A stretch of DNA of 11,745 nt from an uncultured Clostridia bacterium (GTDB lineage Bacteria; Bacillota; Clostridia; RGIG6154), in contig CAKSHV010000017.1 of assembly GCA_934457515.1 (NCBI GenBank), positions 1-11,745 of the forward strand, read 5' to 3'. The notes beneath the pieces were generated by a model that was given only the letters and a program-made list of their open reading frames with translations, was not told the DNA's origin and did no database searches. This document shows, in pieces, positions 1 to 7,170 of this stretch (positions within the stretch are counted from its first letter, which is position 1; each line of letters opens with the position of its first letter). Both the position numbers and the translations under genes were made by a program.

Positions 1-1689
1 CATCTGCCCGGAGGGACGAAACAGCTTGTGCAGACGGAAGATAAGAAAAATCTGTTTGCCGAGCTTGTTGATTCTTCGGCAGATTATTTCATAAGCGGGT
101 GCGAATACCTGCCAGACCGCGTGATTTGGTACATCAACGGCGAAAAGGTGTGCGAAGTGAAAAACTATGAAATGTACGGCAGACCAAATCTATGGCTGAC
201 GGCGCTTGCCAACACCGAGCTTAGCGGCAGTATTGACGATTCAAAGCTGCCGGGCGAGTCGCGCTGGGATTATTTCCGGTTCTATGCAATGCCGTTTAAA
301 GGCGAAAATGTTGTTGTAAATCCCTCTTTTGATGACAATAACCGCACAGACTATTTAATCGAAAAAGATAAGCGCAGAATGGATTCTCCGGCGGAATGGC
401 TTGAAATCGGCGATGAGGACGCGGCAAATGTTGCAGAGGAAGACGATTTGATTCGAAGCGGAACGGGTGCTTTGCTGCTCGGCAAGCATGGCGCGTTTGA
501 TATCACGGCGGCACAGCGCTTAGACTACATCGGCAAGGGCATATACACCTTTACGGCGTACATCAAAAATGTTGACGGCGCGGACGTGGAGGTTTTTGCA
601 AATGACAAGTCGGCTAAAGTGGAAAAGACGGACGGCAACTATAAAAAAGTTGTGATTGAAAATGTGGACGTTTCGGACGGAAACGCATATATCGGTATTA
701 AAGCGAAGGGCGATACACAGTTTGTGTATGTGGATGATGTTTCGCTGGTGTGCACATCGGGAACGGAGAAATTTAACCGAAAAGTTGCAATTGAGCCTTG
801 TGAGACGGCCGATATTCCGGGGGAAATTGCTGCAGACAACGACAATGGCGAGCCGGAATGCATACTGAACGGGAATTGGACAAAGTCTTCCGTGACCGGG
901 TACAAGGGCAGAACGGTTTATGCAAATGAAAAGGGTGCTTCTGCAACCTTTAACATGGAGGTTACGGAAGACGGATCGTACCGCGCACAGCTGTATAAGG
1001 TGATTTATCCAAGCAGCGTGAACAACGCGAAATGCACTTTAAAAATAAACGGCAAGGAGATAAAAACAGAAACGGTAGATTTGACGAGCGGCGACAAATG
1101 GCAGGATTTTGGCGAATATGCGCTGAAAAAAGGCGATAAAGCAGAAATTACTGTTGCAAAGGGTGATGGCGGCGGATATCTGCGTGCGGACTGTGCGCGC
1201 CTTGTGCCGGACGGTGCACTGAAAGCGCAAAGCGGTTTGGTGCTGAAAGTCGGCAGCCGCATTGCGTACAATAAAAACTTTGCGAAGCGGTTTATCGATT
1301 TGGATAACAGAGAAATCACGCCTTACATAAACGAATCGGACAGAACACTTGTTCCGCTGCGGTTTATCGCAGAGTCGCTGGGCGCTGAAGTTTCGTACAG
1401 CGAAAAGATAGGTATTTTGGGCGGAAACGATGAAATTACCATTCAGCTCGGTTCCGACACGGTACTGTTTGCGACGGGCGTTTCTTCTTATGCTGTAAAC
1501 GGCGAGAAAAGAGAGATGGACGCAGCGCCCGAGAACACCATGGAAAGAACGTTTGTTCCGCTGCGTGTGCTTGCCGAGGCGTTTTCCAAGTCAGTCGGTT
1601 ATGACGATTGCGGCATAATCACGGTGACGGACGAAAAAATTGAAAACACCGCGCTTTCGCTGCCGATGCTGAATCGTGCATTATATTAA
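1..1689 (+). CDS. Secreted GH16-like glycosidase, 3' part (CBM and copper-amine-oxidase-like repeats)
   Basis: The frame is open from base 1, so the start and most of the catalytic domain lie outside the window; 562 residues are visible. Residues about 13-100 resemble the C-terminal third of a GH16 beta-glucanase/agarase fold: a stretch with RVIWYINGEKV, then WLTALANTELSGS and WDYFRFY, matching the family pattern of 'W-YvDG', 'lilnl--gG' and 'vDYvRvY'. Residues about 101-246 look like a CBM4/9-type beta-sandwich (NPSFDD near the start, YVDDVSLV at the end). Residues about 262-400 resemble a golvesin/Xly-type binding domain ending in ADCARLVP. Residues about 408-545 carry two copper-amine-oxidase N-domain (PF07833) repeats, RTLVPLRFIAESLGAEVSYS and RTFVPLRVLAEAFSKSVGYD. 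There is no C-terminal membrane anchor or sortase signal. The inferred role is extracellular polysaccharide hydrolysis with attachment to substrate or wall. The GH16 active site is not visible, so the assignment rests on the tail only. Confidence 0.75.
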   Translation, partial: HLPGGTKQLVQTEDKKNLFAELVDSSADYFISGCEYLPDRVIWYINGEKVCEVKNYEMYGRPNLWLTALANTELSGSIDDSKLPGESRWDYFRFYAMPFKGENVVVNPSFDDNNRTDYLIEKDKRRMDSPAEWLEIGDEDAANVAEEDDLIRSGTGALLLGKHGAFDITAAQRLDYIGKGIYTFTAYIKNVDGADVEVFANDKSAKVEKTDGNYKKVVIENVDVSDGNAYIGIKAKGDTQFVYVDDVSLVCTSGTEKFNRKVAIEPCETADIPGEIAADNDNGEPECILNGNWTKSSVTGYKGRTVYANEKGASATFNMEVTEDGSYRAQLYKVIYPSSVNNAKCTLKINGKEIKTETVDLTSGDKWQDFGEYALKKGDKAEITVAKGDGGGYLRADCARLVPDGALKAQSGLVLKVGSRIAYNKNFAKRFIDLDNREITPYINESDRTLVPLRFIAESLGAEVSYSEKIGILGGNDEITIQLGSDTVLFATGVSSYAVNGEKREMDAAPENTMERTFVPLRVLAEAFSKSVGYDDCGIITVTDEKIENTALSLPMLNRALY

Positions 1690-1698
1690 AAATGTTGG

Positions 1699-1732
1699 GG
1701 GGACGATGATTTCATCGTCCCCTATAATTTTT
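1699..1732 (+). terminator. Rho-independent terminator of the secreted glycosidase gene
   Basis: A perfect 10-bp stem, GGGGACGATG (1699-1708) and CATCGTCCCC (1713-1722), has an ATTT loop. It is followed by TATAATTTTT, and the stem begins 10 bases after the stop codon. Confidence 0.8.
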
Positions 1733-1741
1733 CAGCCGTAA

Positions 1742-1763
1742 GGGGCGGTGTCCACACCTCCCC
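1742..1763. repeat. REP-like palindrome between two terminators
   Basis: GGGG-C-GGTGT (1742-1751) pairs with ACACC-T-CCCC (1754-1763), with one C/T mismatch. It has no T-tract of its own. A short G-rich palindrome preceded by CCGTA resembles dispersed intergenic palindromes of Clostridia; that resemblance is from memory and not checked. Confidence 0.45.
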
Positions 1764-1765
1764 GC

Positions 1766-1798
1766 AAAAAAAGGTGATGGTTTACCATCACCTTTTTT
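1766..1798. terminator. Bidirectional terminator, mainly for the MATE gene
   Basis: GGTGATGG (1773-1780) and CCATCACC (1785-1792) enclose a TTTA loop. A-tract 1766-1772 and T-tract 1793-1798 flank the stem, so it terminates in both directions. It begins one base past the MATE stop codon. Confidence 0.85.
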
Positions 1799-1799
1799 C

Positions 1800-3131
1800 T
1801 TATATATTCCAGGTTTTGTAAAAATGCCTGAGGCGCGGAACGAAGAATAATGCGCGGAACACCCAGTCGACAAACATGGCAACCCAAACGCCGTAGATTC
1901 CGAACGGTGTGAATTGCACCAAAAAATAGGACAGGCAGAACCGCCAAAGCCAAACCGACGCGATTGCGACCACCATGGTGTATTTCACGTCCGAAATCGA
2001 GCGCAACGCATGGGACAGCGGAAATGCGGGCGGGTGCACAAAAATGGCAACACTGCTCATTAAAATCAAAATCACGGTTGTGTGCCGCGCGCCTGCCGAC
2101 AGGTTGAAAATACCGGTGATCGGCTTTGCAAAAAGGGAAAGCGGAACGGCAATGCAGATAATAAATATATACGTAATTTTAATCAGTTTGCGAACATAAT
2201 AGCGCACCTGTTCGTATTCCTTTGCACCGTAACACTGACCCACAACCGTTACCATGGCAATGCCGACGGCAGACGAGGGGATATATTCTACCAGTGCAAT
2301 GTTGTTTGCCACCGCCCACGCCGCGGTTGCCGACGTGCCGAGCGAGGCAACCAGCGAAGAAAGACACAGCTTTGCAAACTGAAACAGGCTGTTTTCAATG
2401 CCGGTCGGGATACCGATTTTTAAAATGTTTGATGCAATTTTGGGGTCAAACCGATAATAGCTTAAATCCCGTTCCAAATGAATTCTGCCGCTTGAACGAA
2501 GGGCAAGGCAAACCATAATCACGGCTGCGGCAACCCTTGAAATCAGCGTGGGATAAGCAACGCCTGCAACACCCAGGCGCAAAAGATACACGCCGAGCGC
2601 GTTCCCGACAATGTTTATTATGTTCATGACAATCGAAACTTTTAATCCGAGCGCCGAATTGCCGTCCGCACGGTACAGTGCCGAAAAAGCGTTAAAAATG
2701 CCGATAAACGGATAGGAAAGTGCGGTGATTAAAAAATATGTTTTGCAGTCTGCCATAACTTTTGGCTCTACCCTGCTGTACAGAAGATTTAAAATGCCGC
2801 TGCGGAAAACCAGACATAGAACAGCGATGACGGTTGACACCGAAAGCACGATTAAAACAAGCTGGGTGACACATTTTTTGGCGTGTTCGTGCCTGCCCGC
2901 GCCGACGCTTTGGGCATATACAATCGATCCGCCCGAGGCAAGTGCCGTGAGCATGAAAATAATTAAAATATTTATGGAATCGGTCAGAGATACCGCAGAA
3001 ACTGCCGCTTCGCCAACGCCGGAGACCATGACGGTGTCCGCAAGACCGACCATGAAGTTTAGGACTTGCTCTAAAAACAAAGGAATCAGCAGTTTTCTAA
3101 GCTGCGCGTTTGAAAAACGCAAATTATCCAT
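1800..3131 (-). CDS. MATE family multidrug/metabolite exporter
   Basis: This 443-residue polytopic membrane protein has the length and about 12 hydrophobic segments usual for MATE exporters, which use a sodium or proton gradient to expel organic cations or metabolites. The N-terminal segment LLIPLFLEQVLNFMVGLADTVMVSGVGEAAVSAVSL is split here as LLIPLFLEQVLNFMVGLADT and VMVSGVGEAAVSAVSL; the 'P-E-----G--D---V---G--A-aavs' pattern marks the family, as does ASGGSIVYAQSVGAG in the next helix. The second half repeats it (GIPTGIENSLFQFAKLCLSS). The start ATG at 3131 has AAAGGAG eight bases upstream and shares its A with the TGA stop of the PHP gene (TGATG), indicating translational coupling. A terminator follows at once. 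The substrate is unknown; coupling to a PHP protein suggests, as inference, export of a small metabolite rather than a drug. Confidence 0.9.
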   Translation of the reverse strand: MDNLRFSNAQLRKLLIPLFLEQVLNFMVGLADTVMVSGVGEAAVSAVSLTDSINILIIFMLTALASGGSIVYAQSVGAGRHEHAKKCVTQLVLIVLSVSTVIAVLCLVFRSGILNLLYSRVEPKVMADCKTYFLITALSYPFIGIFNAFSALYRADGNSALGLKVSIVMNIINIVGNALGVYLLRLGVAGVAYPTLISRVAAAVIMVCLALRSSGRIHLERDLSYYRFDPKIASNILKIGIPTGIENSLFQFAKLCLSSLVASLGTSATAAWAVANNIALVEYIPSSAVGIAMVTVVGQCYGAKEYEQVRYYVRKLIKITYIFIICIAVPLSLFAKPITGIFNLSAGARHTTVILILMSSVAIFVHPPAFPLSHALRSISDVKYTMVVAIASVWLWRFCLSYFLVQFTPFGIYGVWVAMFVDWVFRALFFVPRLRHFYKTWNI

Positions 3132-4195
3132 CAGTCCGTCTCCTTTCGTAAAATTTTCCGCGGACGGAATCCGTTAAATTCCAAAACCGTGACGCCACTT
3201 TCGGGCACGGTTACAAAAAACTGCGATTCGGTTCGGTCAATTTGAAATTTTTTGCCGAACAAAATGTTTGCCGAGCCGTTTTTTGGTGCGTTTTTGCTAT
3301 CCATAAGGCATATGGACGGATTGAACGGGTCGGAAACCGCATGATTTGCCAAAACGGCATAGCGGGTTTCGGAAAACTCTTTTATAAAAGTATCGCCGAA
3401 CGAAAATGCGGGAATGCGGATTTTCTCCGTTTTGTCTTTGGGCGCTTTTGAAAAAAACGCGTCAATATTTTCAAGATTGTTTATTGTTTTAATTGTTTTT
3501 TCGGTGCAGTCTGCCGAAAATGCGGCGGTAAAGTGCTGCATGGGTGTTTTATAGAGTTCTGGATTTTGGAAAAGATACGCGCCCAAATCTCGCTGTGTGG
3601 GTAAGCTATCGCACACGATGCCTGCGTTTGCAATGTCAAAAAGGGTGTGTGCGTCCGACCCGGCGGTTTGTATGCCGCCGCGCTCGGCGGAGAGTTTTGC
3701 CGCGCGGTCGTTGTCGTTTATATGGCAGAAATGACCGTTAAAAACCTCGTAACCGTCCACATCGCCGATGTCCCGCGGAAAGCATTTTCCGTTTCGATAG
3801 GGGTGCGCCTGAATTAAAACTGCGCCGTAATCGGCGGCAATTTTGTGCACATCGGCAAGGGGCAGTTCAAAAATGCGCGAGAAAGCATATAAAAACGCCT
3901 CGTCTATGCCATATAAAAGATATTCGTTATATGGGTTTTCATTGAGTTTCAGCTCGACGCCGAGATAAACGCAAAGTCCCGCCTTTTCGCCCTCGGCTTT
4001 TGCAGCGTAAAACCCTTCCAAAAAGGCGCGCACATTTTCTTTGTCCGACCTGTTTGTGAAAAAATCCTTGCGGTAATGGTCGGTGATAACAATGCCCGAA
4101 AAGCCTTTTTGCTTATACAGCCGAACCAGATCTTTTGCGCCGACTCTGCCGCAGGGGCTGATTTCTTTTGTGTGCACATGCAAATCCAAAAGCAT
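3131..4195 (-). CDS. PHP-domain metal-dependent phosphoesterase with unassigned C-terminal domain
   Basis: This 354-residue protein has an N-terminal PHP (polymerase and histidinol phosphatase) domain at residues about 1-210. The metal-binding motifs are visible in order: H6-x-H8 (DLHVHT), D39-H40 (ITDH), E81 (GVEL), H131 (QAHPY) and D181-A-H183 (GSDAHT). That set fits an intact multi-metal site hydrolysing phosphoester bonds in the cytoplasm. Residues about 240-354 form an extra, probably beta-rich segment (ending VTVLEFNGFRPRKILRKETD) that I do not recognise. The start ATG at 4195 has AAAGGA about 10-11 bases upstream and there is a SigA-type promoter at 4255-4282. It is the first gene of a two-gene unit with the MATE exporter, overlapping it by one base. 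PHP enzymes act on nucleotides, sugar phosphates and histidinol phosphate; the substrate here cannot be told. Confidence 0.85.
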   Translation of the reverse strand: MLLDLHVHTKEISPCGRVGAKDLVRLYKQKGFSGIVITDHYRKDFFTNRSDKENVRAFLEGFYAAKAEGEKAGLCVYLGVELKLNENPYNEYLLYGIDEAFLYAFSRIFELPLADVHKIAADYGAVLIQAHPYRNGKCFPRDIGDVDGYEVFNGHFCHINDNDRAAKLSAERGGIQTAGSDAHTLFDIANAGIVCDSLPTQRDLGAYLFQNPELYKTPMQHFTAAFSADCTEKTIKTINNLENIDAFFSKAPKDKTEKIRIPAFSFGDTFIKEFSETRYAVLANHAVSDPFNPSICLMDSKNAPKNGSANILFGKKFQIDRTESQFFVTVPESGVTVLEFNGFRPRKILRKETD

Positions 4196-4225
4196 TTTTT
4201 TGCGGTCCTTTCCGGATTTTAAATT

Positions 4226-4249
4226 TGTTGCTGAATGTGAATAACAACA
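4226..4249. promoter_or_regulatory. Imperfect inverted repeat in the PHP leader
   Basis: TGTTGCTG (4226-4233) and TAACAACA (4242-4249) form an imperfect palindrome, 6 of 8 pairs, around an 8-base centre. It lies between the -10 box and the start codon of the PHP gene. It could be a repressor operator or a leader hairpin, or be chance. Confidence 0.25.
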
Positions 4250-4254
4250 TTTTT

Positions 4255-4282
4255 ATTATATCACTTTTTGGAAAAATTGCAA
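4255..4282 (-). promoter_or_regulatory. SigA-type promoter of the PHP-MATE unit
   Basis: On the minus strand, -35 TTGCAA (4282-4277), a 16-base spacer and a perfect -10 TATAAT (4260-4255) precede the PHP start by about 60 bases. The -35 directly abuts the T-tract of the upstream terminator. Confidence 0.65.
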
Positions 4283-4312
4283 CCAAAAAAAGCCGCACCG
4301 ATAAGGTGCGGC
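4283..4312 (-). terminator. Terminator of the GHL6-like hydrolase gene
   Basis: A perfect 8-bp G+C-rich stem, GCCGCACC (4292-4299) and GGTGCGGC (4305-4312), with a 5-base loop is followed on the minus strand by seven T's. It lies 14 bases past the stop codon and separates the hydrolase from the PHP gene. Confidence 0.85.
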
Positions 4313-4325
4313 AGGGGGAGTGCAT

Positions 4326-6188
4326 TTATTTTTCAAGGCGGATGATGCTGTGAATTGCAAGGCGCGGCAGCTTGATTTTAACTTCGTCTTTTAAAATTTC
4401 AAAGCTGAACGGCTCGCCGAGCGGCATGGACACCGCTTTAAAAGAACCGCGGACCGAGAGCGTTATATCCAAAATTTCGGGAACTTCGTTATACACATTT
4501 TCGGTTAAGCTGTGCCGTCCCTGCTGCATGTTCACAAGGTTTACCAATAAAGAATCTCCGTCTTGCTGCAGCGTGATGTCTGCAAAATTACGGTTGATTT
4601 CGACAACCGGCGCAGCAAGACCGCGGAGAACCGATTCCAAATATGCAGACAAAACGTAGTTGCTTTGATTAAAATAGCTTATGCCGAGTTCGAATGGAAT
4701 AAACGTAACCGTTCCTTTGCCGTGCGGCACGGTTTTAAATGCGGCACCGAGGCGGTCGCGCAGGTCGCGGGCAAAATAGGTGTCACCCGTGCCGCTTTCC
4801 AGGCAAAGCGCATTTTGTGCGCAGACCAGCGAGAAATTGCCGTCATCCGAGCAGATATAGAGCGGACTTTCGGTGGTTTTTCCGATATTTAAACCGCAAA
4901 GGGACGCAAAACGCAAATCGTTTTTCGCACCGCTTATAATCAAATTTCCGCCGTTTTTCGCATAGTTTAAAAGCGCGTTCTCTTCATCGCTTTTCATGCC
5001 ATCCCACGCGGGAACGAGGACAATTTCATAGTTCTTAAGCTCGTTTAATTGATATTGGAGAAGTATATTTGCGGTATATTTTGCATCTAACGTACAGTTC
5101 AGCATGCCGATTAAGTCGTTTGTTGCGCCTGCGGCATTGAAAATGTTGCTTTTTTTATAGCGCGCAGTGGCAGAGTAGTAAACTGCCGTTTGCGCAATCG
5201 GCGTTTTCTTAAAGTTTAAGGCGCGGCGCTTTTGCATAAATTCGCTTACCGTTTCCAAGCGCGTATCTTTGCGCTTTGAAGCGCTGCCGTCTTTATTCTG
5301 CGGTATGTAAATCTGAAAGCCGCCGCCCAAAGACAGTACGGACGCCGCCTCCTGGCACAGCTGAACGGCGGGCTTATCGGTATATCCGTTTCCGTTTTCA
5401 AAGCCCCACGCCATCAAATCCCAGGGCATGTTCTGCGCGGCAAGACAGCGTCCCTCGTAGCGTGCCACATGCGCACTGTCGTTACAGGGAAAGTCGCCCG
5501 ACAAAAAGTCTAAATCCATGGCGGGTTTCTCGGGAATATACGACGAATACGCCCAGTTGCTTACAACCTTAAAATCGGGCTTGTGTGCGTGCAGTTCATC
5601 GGTATAATGCTTTAAAAATTTTATATATCCGTCATGCATGACTTTATTGTGTTCTTCTGTCGTCATGCCGTCTTTTAAATAAGGCTTTGCGTACTCTGAA
5701 TAATCGCGCCGAACCGCCCAGCAGTCACCGTCAACCCACACGCCGTCTATGTTATATTCGTCAATTAATTCTTTTAACTGCGGAATCATTAAATCGTCGA
5801 CATACGGACCGAATACGCTTATGCAGTCGGTATCGAGCATTGTAACGTCCGAGCGGGTGTCGTCGGCTTTGTACACGGCGGCAGACTCGGGGTGTGCTTT
5901 TACATATGCTCCGTCGATTACACCCGAGTAGTGCATGAAAATTGGAATTTTGCACTCGTGCGCCGCCTCAACCCACGGCTTTAAATTGTCTTTTTCAATG
6001 CCGGGGGCGGGGATGCCCGCCTTTGTGGGATAGCTTGAGTAGCCGGGGTGCCCCTTGCAGTCACATTGTATAAAATCAACCTTTGCCGTTTTTATATAGG
6101 CTTTAATATCTTCTTTTTCGGTCCGGTAACCGATTCTGTTGTTCGGACCTGCATGAAAATCAAAATGTAAACCAAAAAAACGTTCCAT
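4326..6188 (-). CDS. Putative cytoplasmic glycoside hydrolase (GHL6/GH42-like, TIM barrel plus trimerisation-like domain)
   Basis: This 620-residue protein opens with FGLHFDFHAG, the 'HLDFHTS'-like start of GHL6/alpha-L-fucosidase-like proteins annotated in Clostridia and Paenibacillus. Residues 1 to about 340 look like a TIM barrel. IDGVWVDGDCW (about 147-157, D153) sits at a strand end where a catalytic acid is expected. A Rossmann-like segment follows (about 390-425, YEIVLVPAWDGM and GGNLIISG), as in the trimerisation domain of GH42 beta-galactosidases, then a C-terminal beta domain. There is no signal peptide, so it probably acts on imported oligosaccharides. I chose ATG 6188 because GGAG lies six bases upstream and the conserved sequence starts there; a GTG at 6221 and an ATG at 6200 in the same frame have poorer ribosome sites. 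Its promoter shares an operator with the EamA gene, implying control by the adjacent AraC. The sugar specificity is unknown. Confidence 0.7.
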   Translation of the reverse strand: MERFFGLHFDFHAGPNNRIGYRTEKEDIKAYIKTAKVDFIQCDCKGHPGYSSYPTKAGIPAPGIEKDNLKPWVEAAHECKIPIFMHYSGVIDGAYVKAHPESAAVYKADDTRSDVTMLDTDCISVFGPYVDDLMIPQLKELIDEYNIDGVWVDGDCWAVRRDYSEYAKPYLKDGMTTEEHNKVMHDGYIKFLKHYTDELHAHKPDFKVVSNWAYSSYIPEKPAMDLDFLSGDFPCNDSAHVARYEGRCLAAQNMPWDLMAWGFENGNGYTDKPAVQLCQEAASVLSLGGGFQIYIPQNKDGSASKRKDTRLETVSEFMQKRRALNFKKTPIAQTAVYYSATARYKKSNIFNAAGATNDLIGMLNCTLDAKYTANILLQYQLNELKNYEIVLVPAWDGMKSDEENALLNYAKNGGNLIISGAKNDLRFASLCGLNIGKTTESPLYICSDDGNFSLVCAQNALCLESGTGDTYFARDLRDRLGAAFKTVPHGKGTVTFIPFELGISYFNQSNYVLSAYLESVLRGLAAPVVEINRNFADITLQQDGDSLLVNLVNMQQGRHSLTENVYNEVPEILDITLSVRGSFKAVSMPLGEPFSFEILKDEVKIKLPRLAIHSIIRLEK

Positions 6189-6239
6189 AATACTCTCCAT
6201 TCTGCCGCCCTTCGTCGACACAAACTTATATTCTCTTTT

Positions 6240-6293
6240 ATTTTAAATGAAAAAGCTCTGAAAGACAAGTCAAAAACGGATAAATAACAGACA
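6240..6293 (-). promoter_or_regulatory. AraC-type operator and promoter of the GHL6-like gene
   Basis: On the minus strand, half-site TGTCTGTT (6293-6286) is followed 21 bp later by TGACTTGT (6272-6265). The second overlaps a -35 TTGTCT (6268-6263), and 17 bases on is -10 TAAAAT (6245-6240). About 37 of 54 bases match, without gaps, the block before the EamA gene at 7098-7151, with the same half-site, -35 and -10 positions. Two direct half-sites 21 bp apart with the proximal one on the -35 is the classic geometry of AraC-family activators. Confidence 0.7.
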
Positions 6294-6299
6294 AAAATT

Positions 6300-7058
6300 T
6301 TAAAGCTTTCTGAAATCGGAGGGGGTGCAGCCCATGGTTTTCTTAAATGCACGGTTAAACGTACGCAACGAGGAAAAGCCGCACATGCAGGCAATTTCGG
6401 TTATGCTTAGATCCTTGCGTTCAAGCAGGTAGTTTGCCCGCTCAATACGCAGATTGTTTAAAAGAATCAAGGGTTTTACGTGTAAATTTTGTTCAAACAT
6501 GCGGTTTAGCGCAACAACCGAAAATCCGAATTTTGCCGACAGTTTTTTAAGCGTTAACTCCTCGTCCATGTTGGTGTAGAGGTAATCGACGATTTTTTGC
6601 AGTTCGGGATTTTCCTTACCGTGCTTGACTTCCGAAAATTCGGTGCTTTTGATATATTCGGCGGCAAGCGGATAAAGCACGCTTTTCATTTGGAACAAAT
6701 CGGTTGTGCTCTGCACATCAAGAAGGCGGGACAAAATATATGCAAAGCATGCGTCTGACAGGCAAAACACGCTTTTTGCGGGAATTTTTGACTGAAAAGT
6801 CGCCAAAAACGCCTCGGTCGCCGCGCGGGGAAACATAAAAACGGCAATTTCCGTATTTTCTCCTTTTTCAAAGCTGTGCAGCTGATACGGAAAAACAACG
6901 GTGCATTCTTTTGCGTGCAGTTTGCGTTTCTCGTTGTTTACAATTGCAGTAAAACAGCCTTTTTTCACAATAATAAATTCCGTTTCCGCATTAATGTGAA
7001 TCGGTACAAAATTTGCGTTCATACTGTTGACCGCAAGGCGTTTGTTTTGAATATCCAC
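6300..7058 (-). CDS. AraC family transcriptional regulator (AraC-1)
   Basis: This 252-residue protein is the usual length for an AraC/XylS regulator. Residues 1 to about 140 are a cupin-like sensor domain (FIIVKKGCFTAIVNNEKRKL, then VVFPYQLHSFEKGE), likely binding a sugar. Residues about 155-252 hold two helix-turn-helix motifs: LTLKKLSAKFGFSVVALNRM and SITEIACMCGFSSLRTFNRA, ending GCTPSDFRKL, the family signature. The start is GTG at 7058, with AAGGAAG about 10 bases upstream. The gene is read from a strong SigA promoter (7106-7134) that lies across the operator in front of the divergent EamA gene, so self-repression is likely. The GHL6-like hydrolase lies 111 bases downstream in the same direction with its own copy of the operator and no clear terminator between, so some read-through is possible. 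The inferred targets are the hydrolase, the EamA gene and itself. Confidence 0.92.
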   Translation of the reverse strand: MDIQNKRLAVNSMNANFVPIHINAETEFIIVKKGCFTAIVNNEKRKLHAKECTVVFPYQLHSFEKGENTEIAVFMFPRAATEAFLATFQSKIPAKSVFCLSDACFAYILSRLLDVQSTTDLFQMKSVLYPLAAEYIKSTEFSEVKHGKENPELQKIVDYLYTNMDEELTLKKLSAKFGFSVVALNRMFEQNLHVKPLILLNNLRIERANYLLERKDLSITEIACMCGFSSLRTFNRAFKKTMGCTPSDFRKL

Positions 7059-7097
7059 CGCTTTGTCACTTCCTTTTGGGGTGAAGAATTACGATTC

Positions 7098-7151
7098 TGT
7101 CTGTTATTATACCTGTTTTGTCTTGTTTTGTAAAGAGAAAACTTTTAAAAT
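7098..7151 (+). promoter_or_regulatory. AraC-type operator and promoter of the EamA gene
   Basis: Half-sites TGTCTGTT (7098-7105) and TGTCTTGT (7119-7126) are 21 bp apart. The second overlaps -35 TTGTTT (7123-7128), which is 17 bases from -10 TAAAAT (7146-7151). Base for base the layout equals that before the GHL6-like gene. It overlaps the oppositely directed AraC-1 promoter. Confidence 0.7.
7106..7134 (-). promoter_or_regulatory. SigA promoter of AraC-1
   Basis: On the minus strand, -35 TTTACA (7134-7129), a 17-base spacer and a perfect -10 TATAAT (7111-7106) lie about 50 bases before the GTG start. One operator half-site lies in the spacer and the other just downstream of the -10, so regulator bound here should block this promoter. 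Confidence 0.8.
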
Positions 7152-7170
7152 ATATGTGAGGTGAATTAAG

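Noticed and set aside
639..1319. Antisense open frames inside the secreted glycosidase gene
   Set aside because: They lie opposite a clearly domain-bearing gene and show no recognisable protein features.
2082..3177. Plus-strand open frames opposite the MATE gene
   Set aside because: Shadow frames of a strongly supported membrane protein; Arg/Cys-rich with no family motif.
6189..6221. Upstream GTG/ATG starts for the GHL6-like hydrolase
   Set aside because: Weaker ribosome sites, and the added residues do not resemble the conserved family N-terminus.
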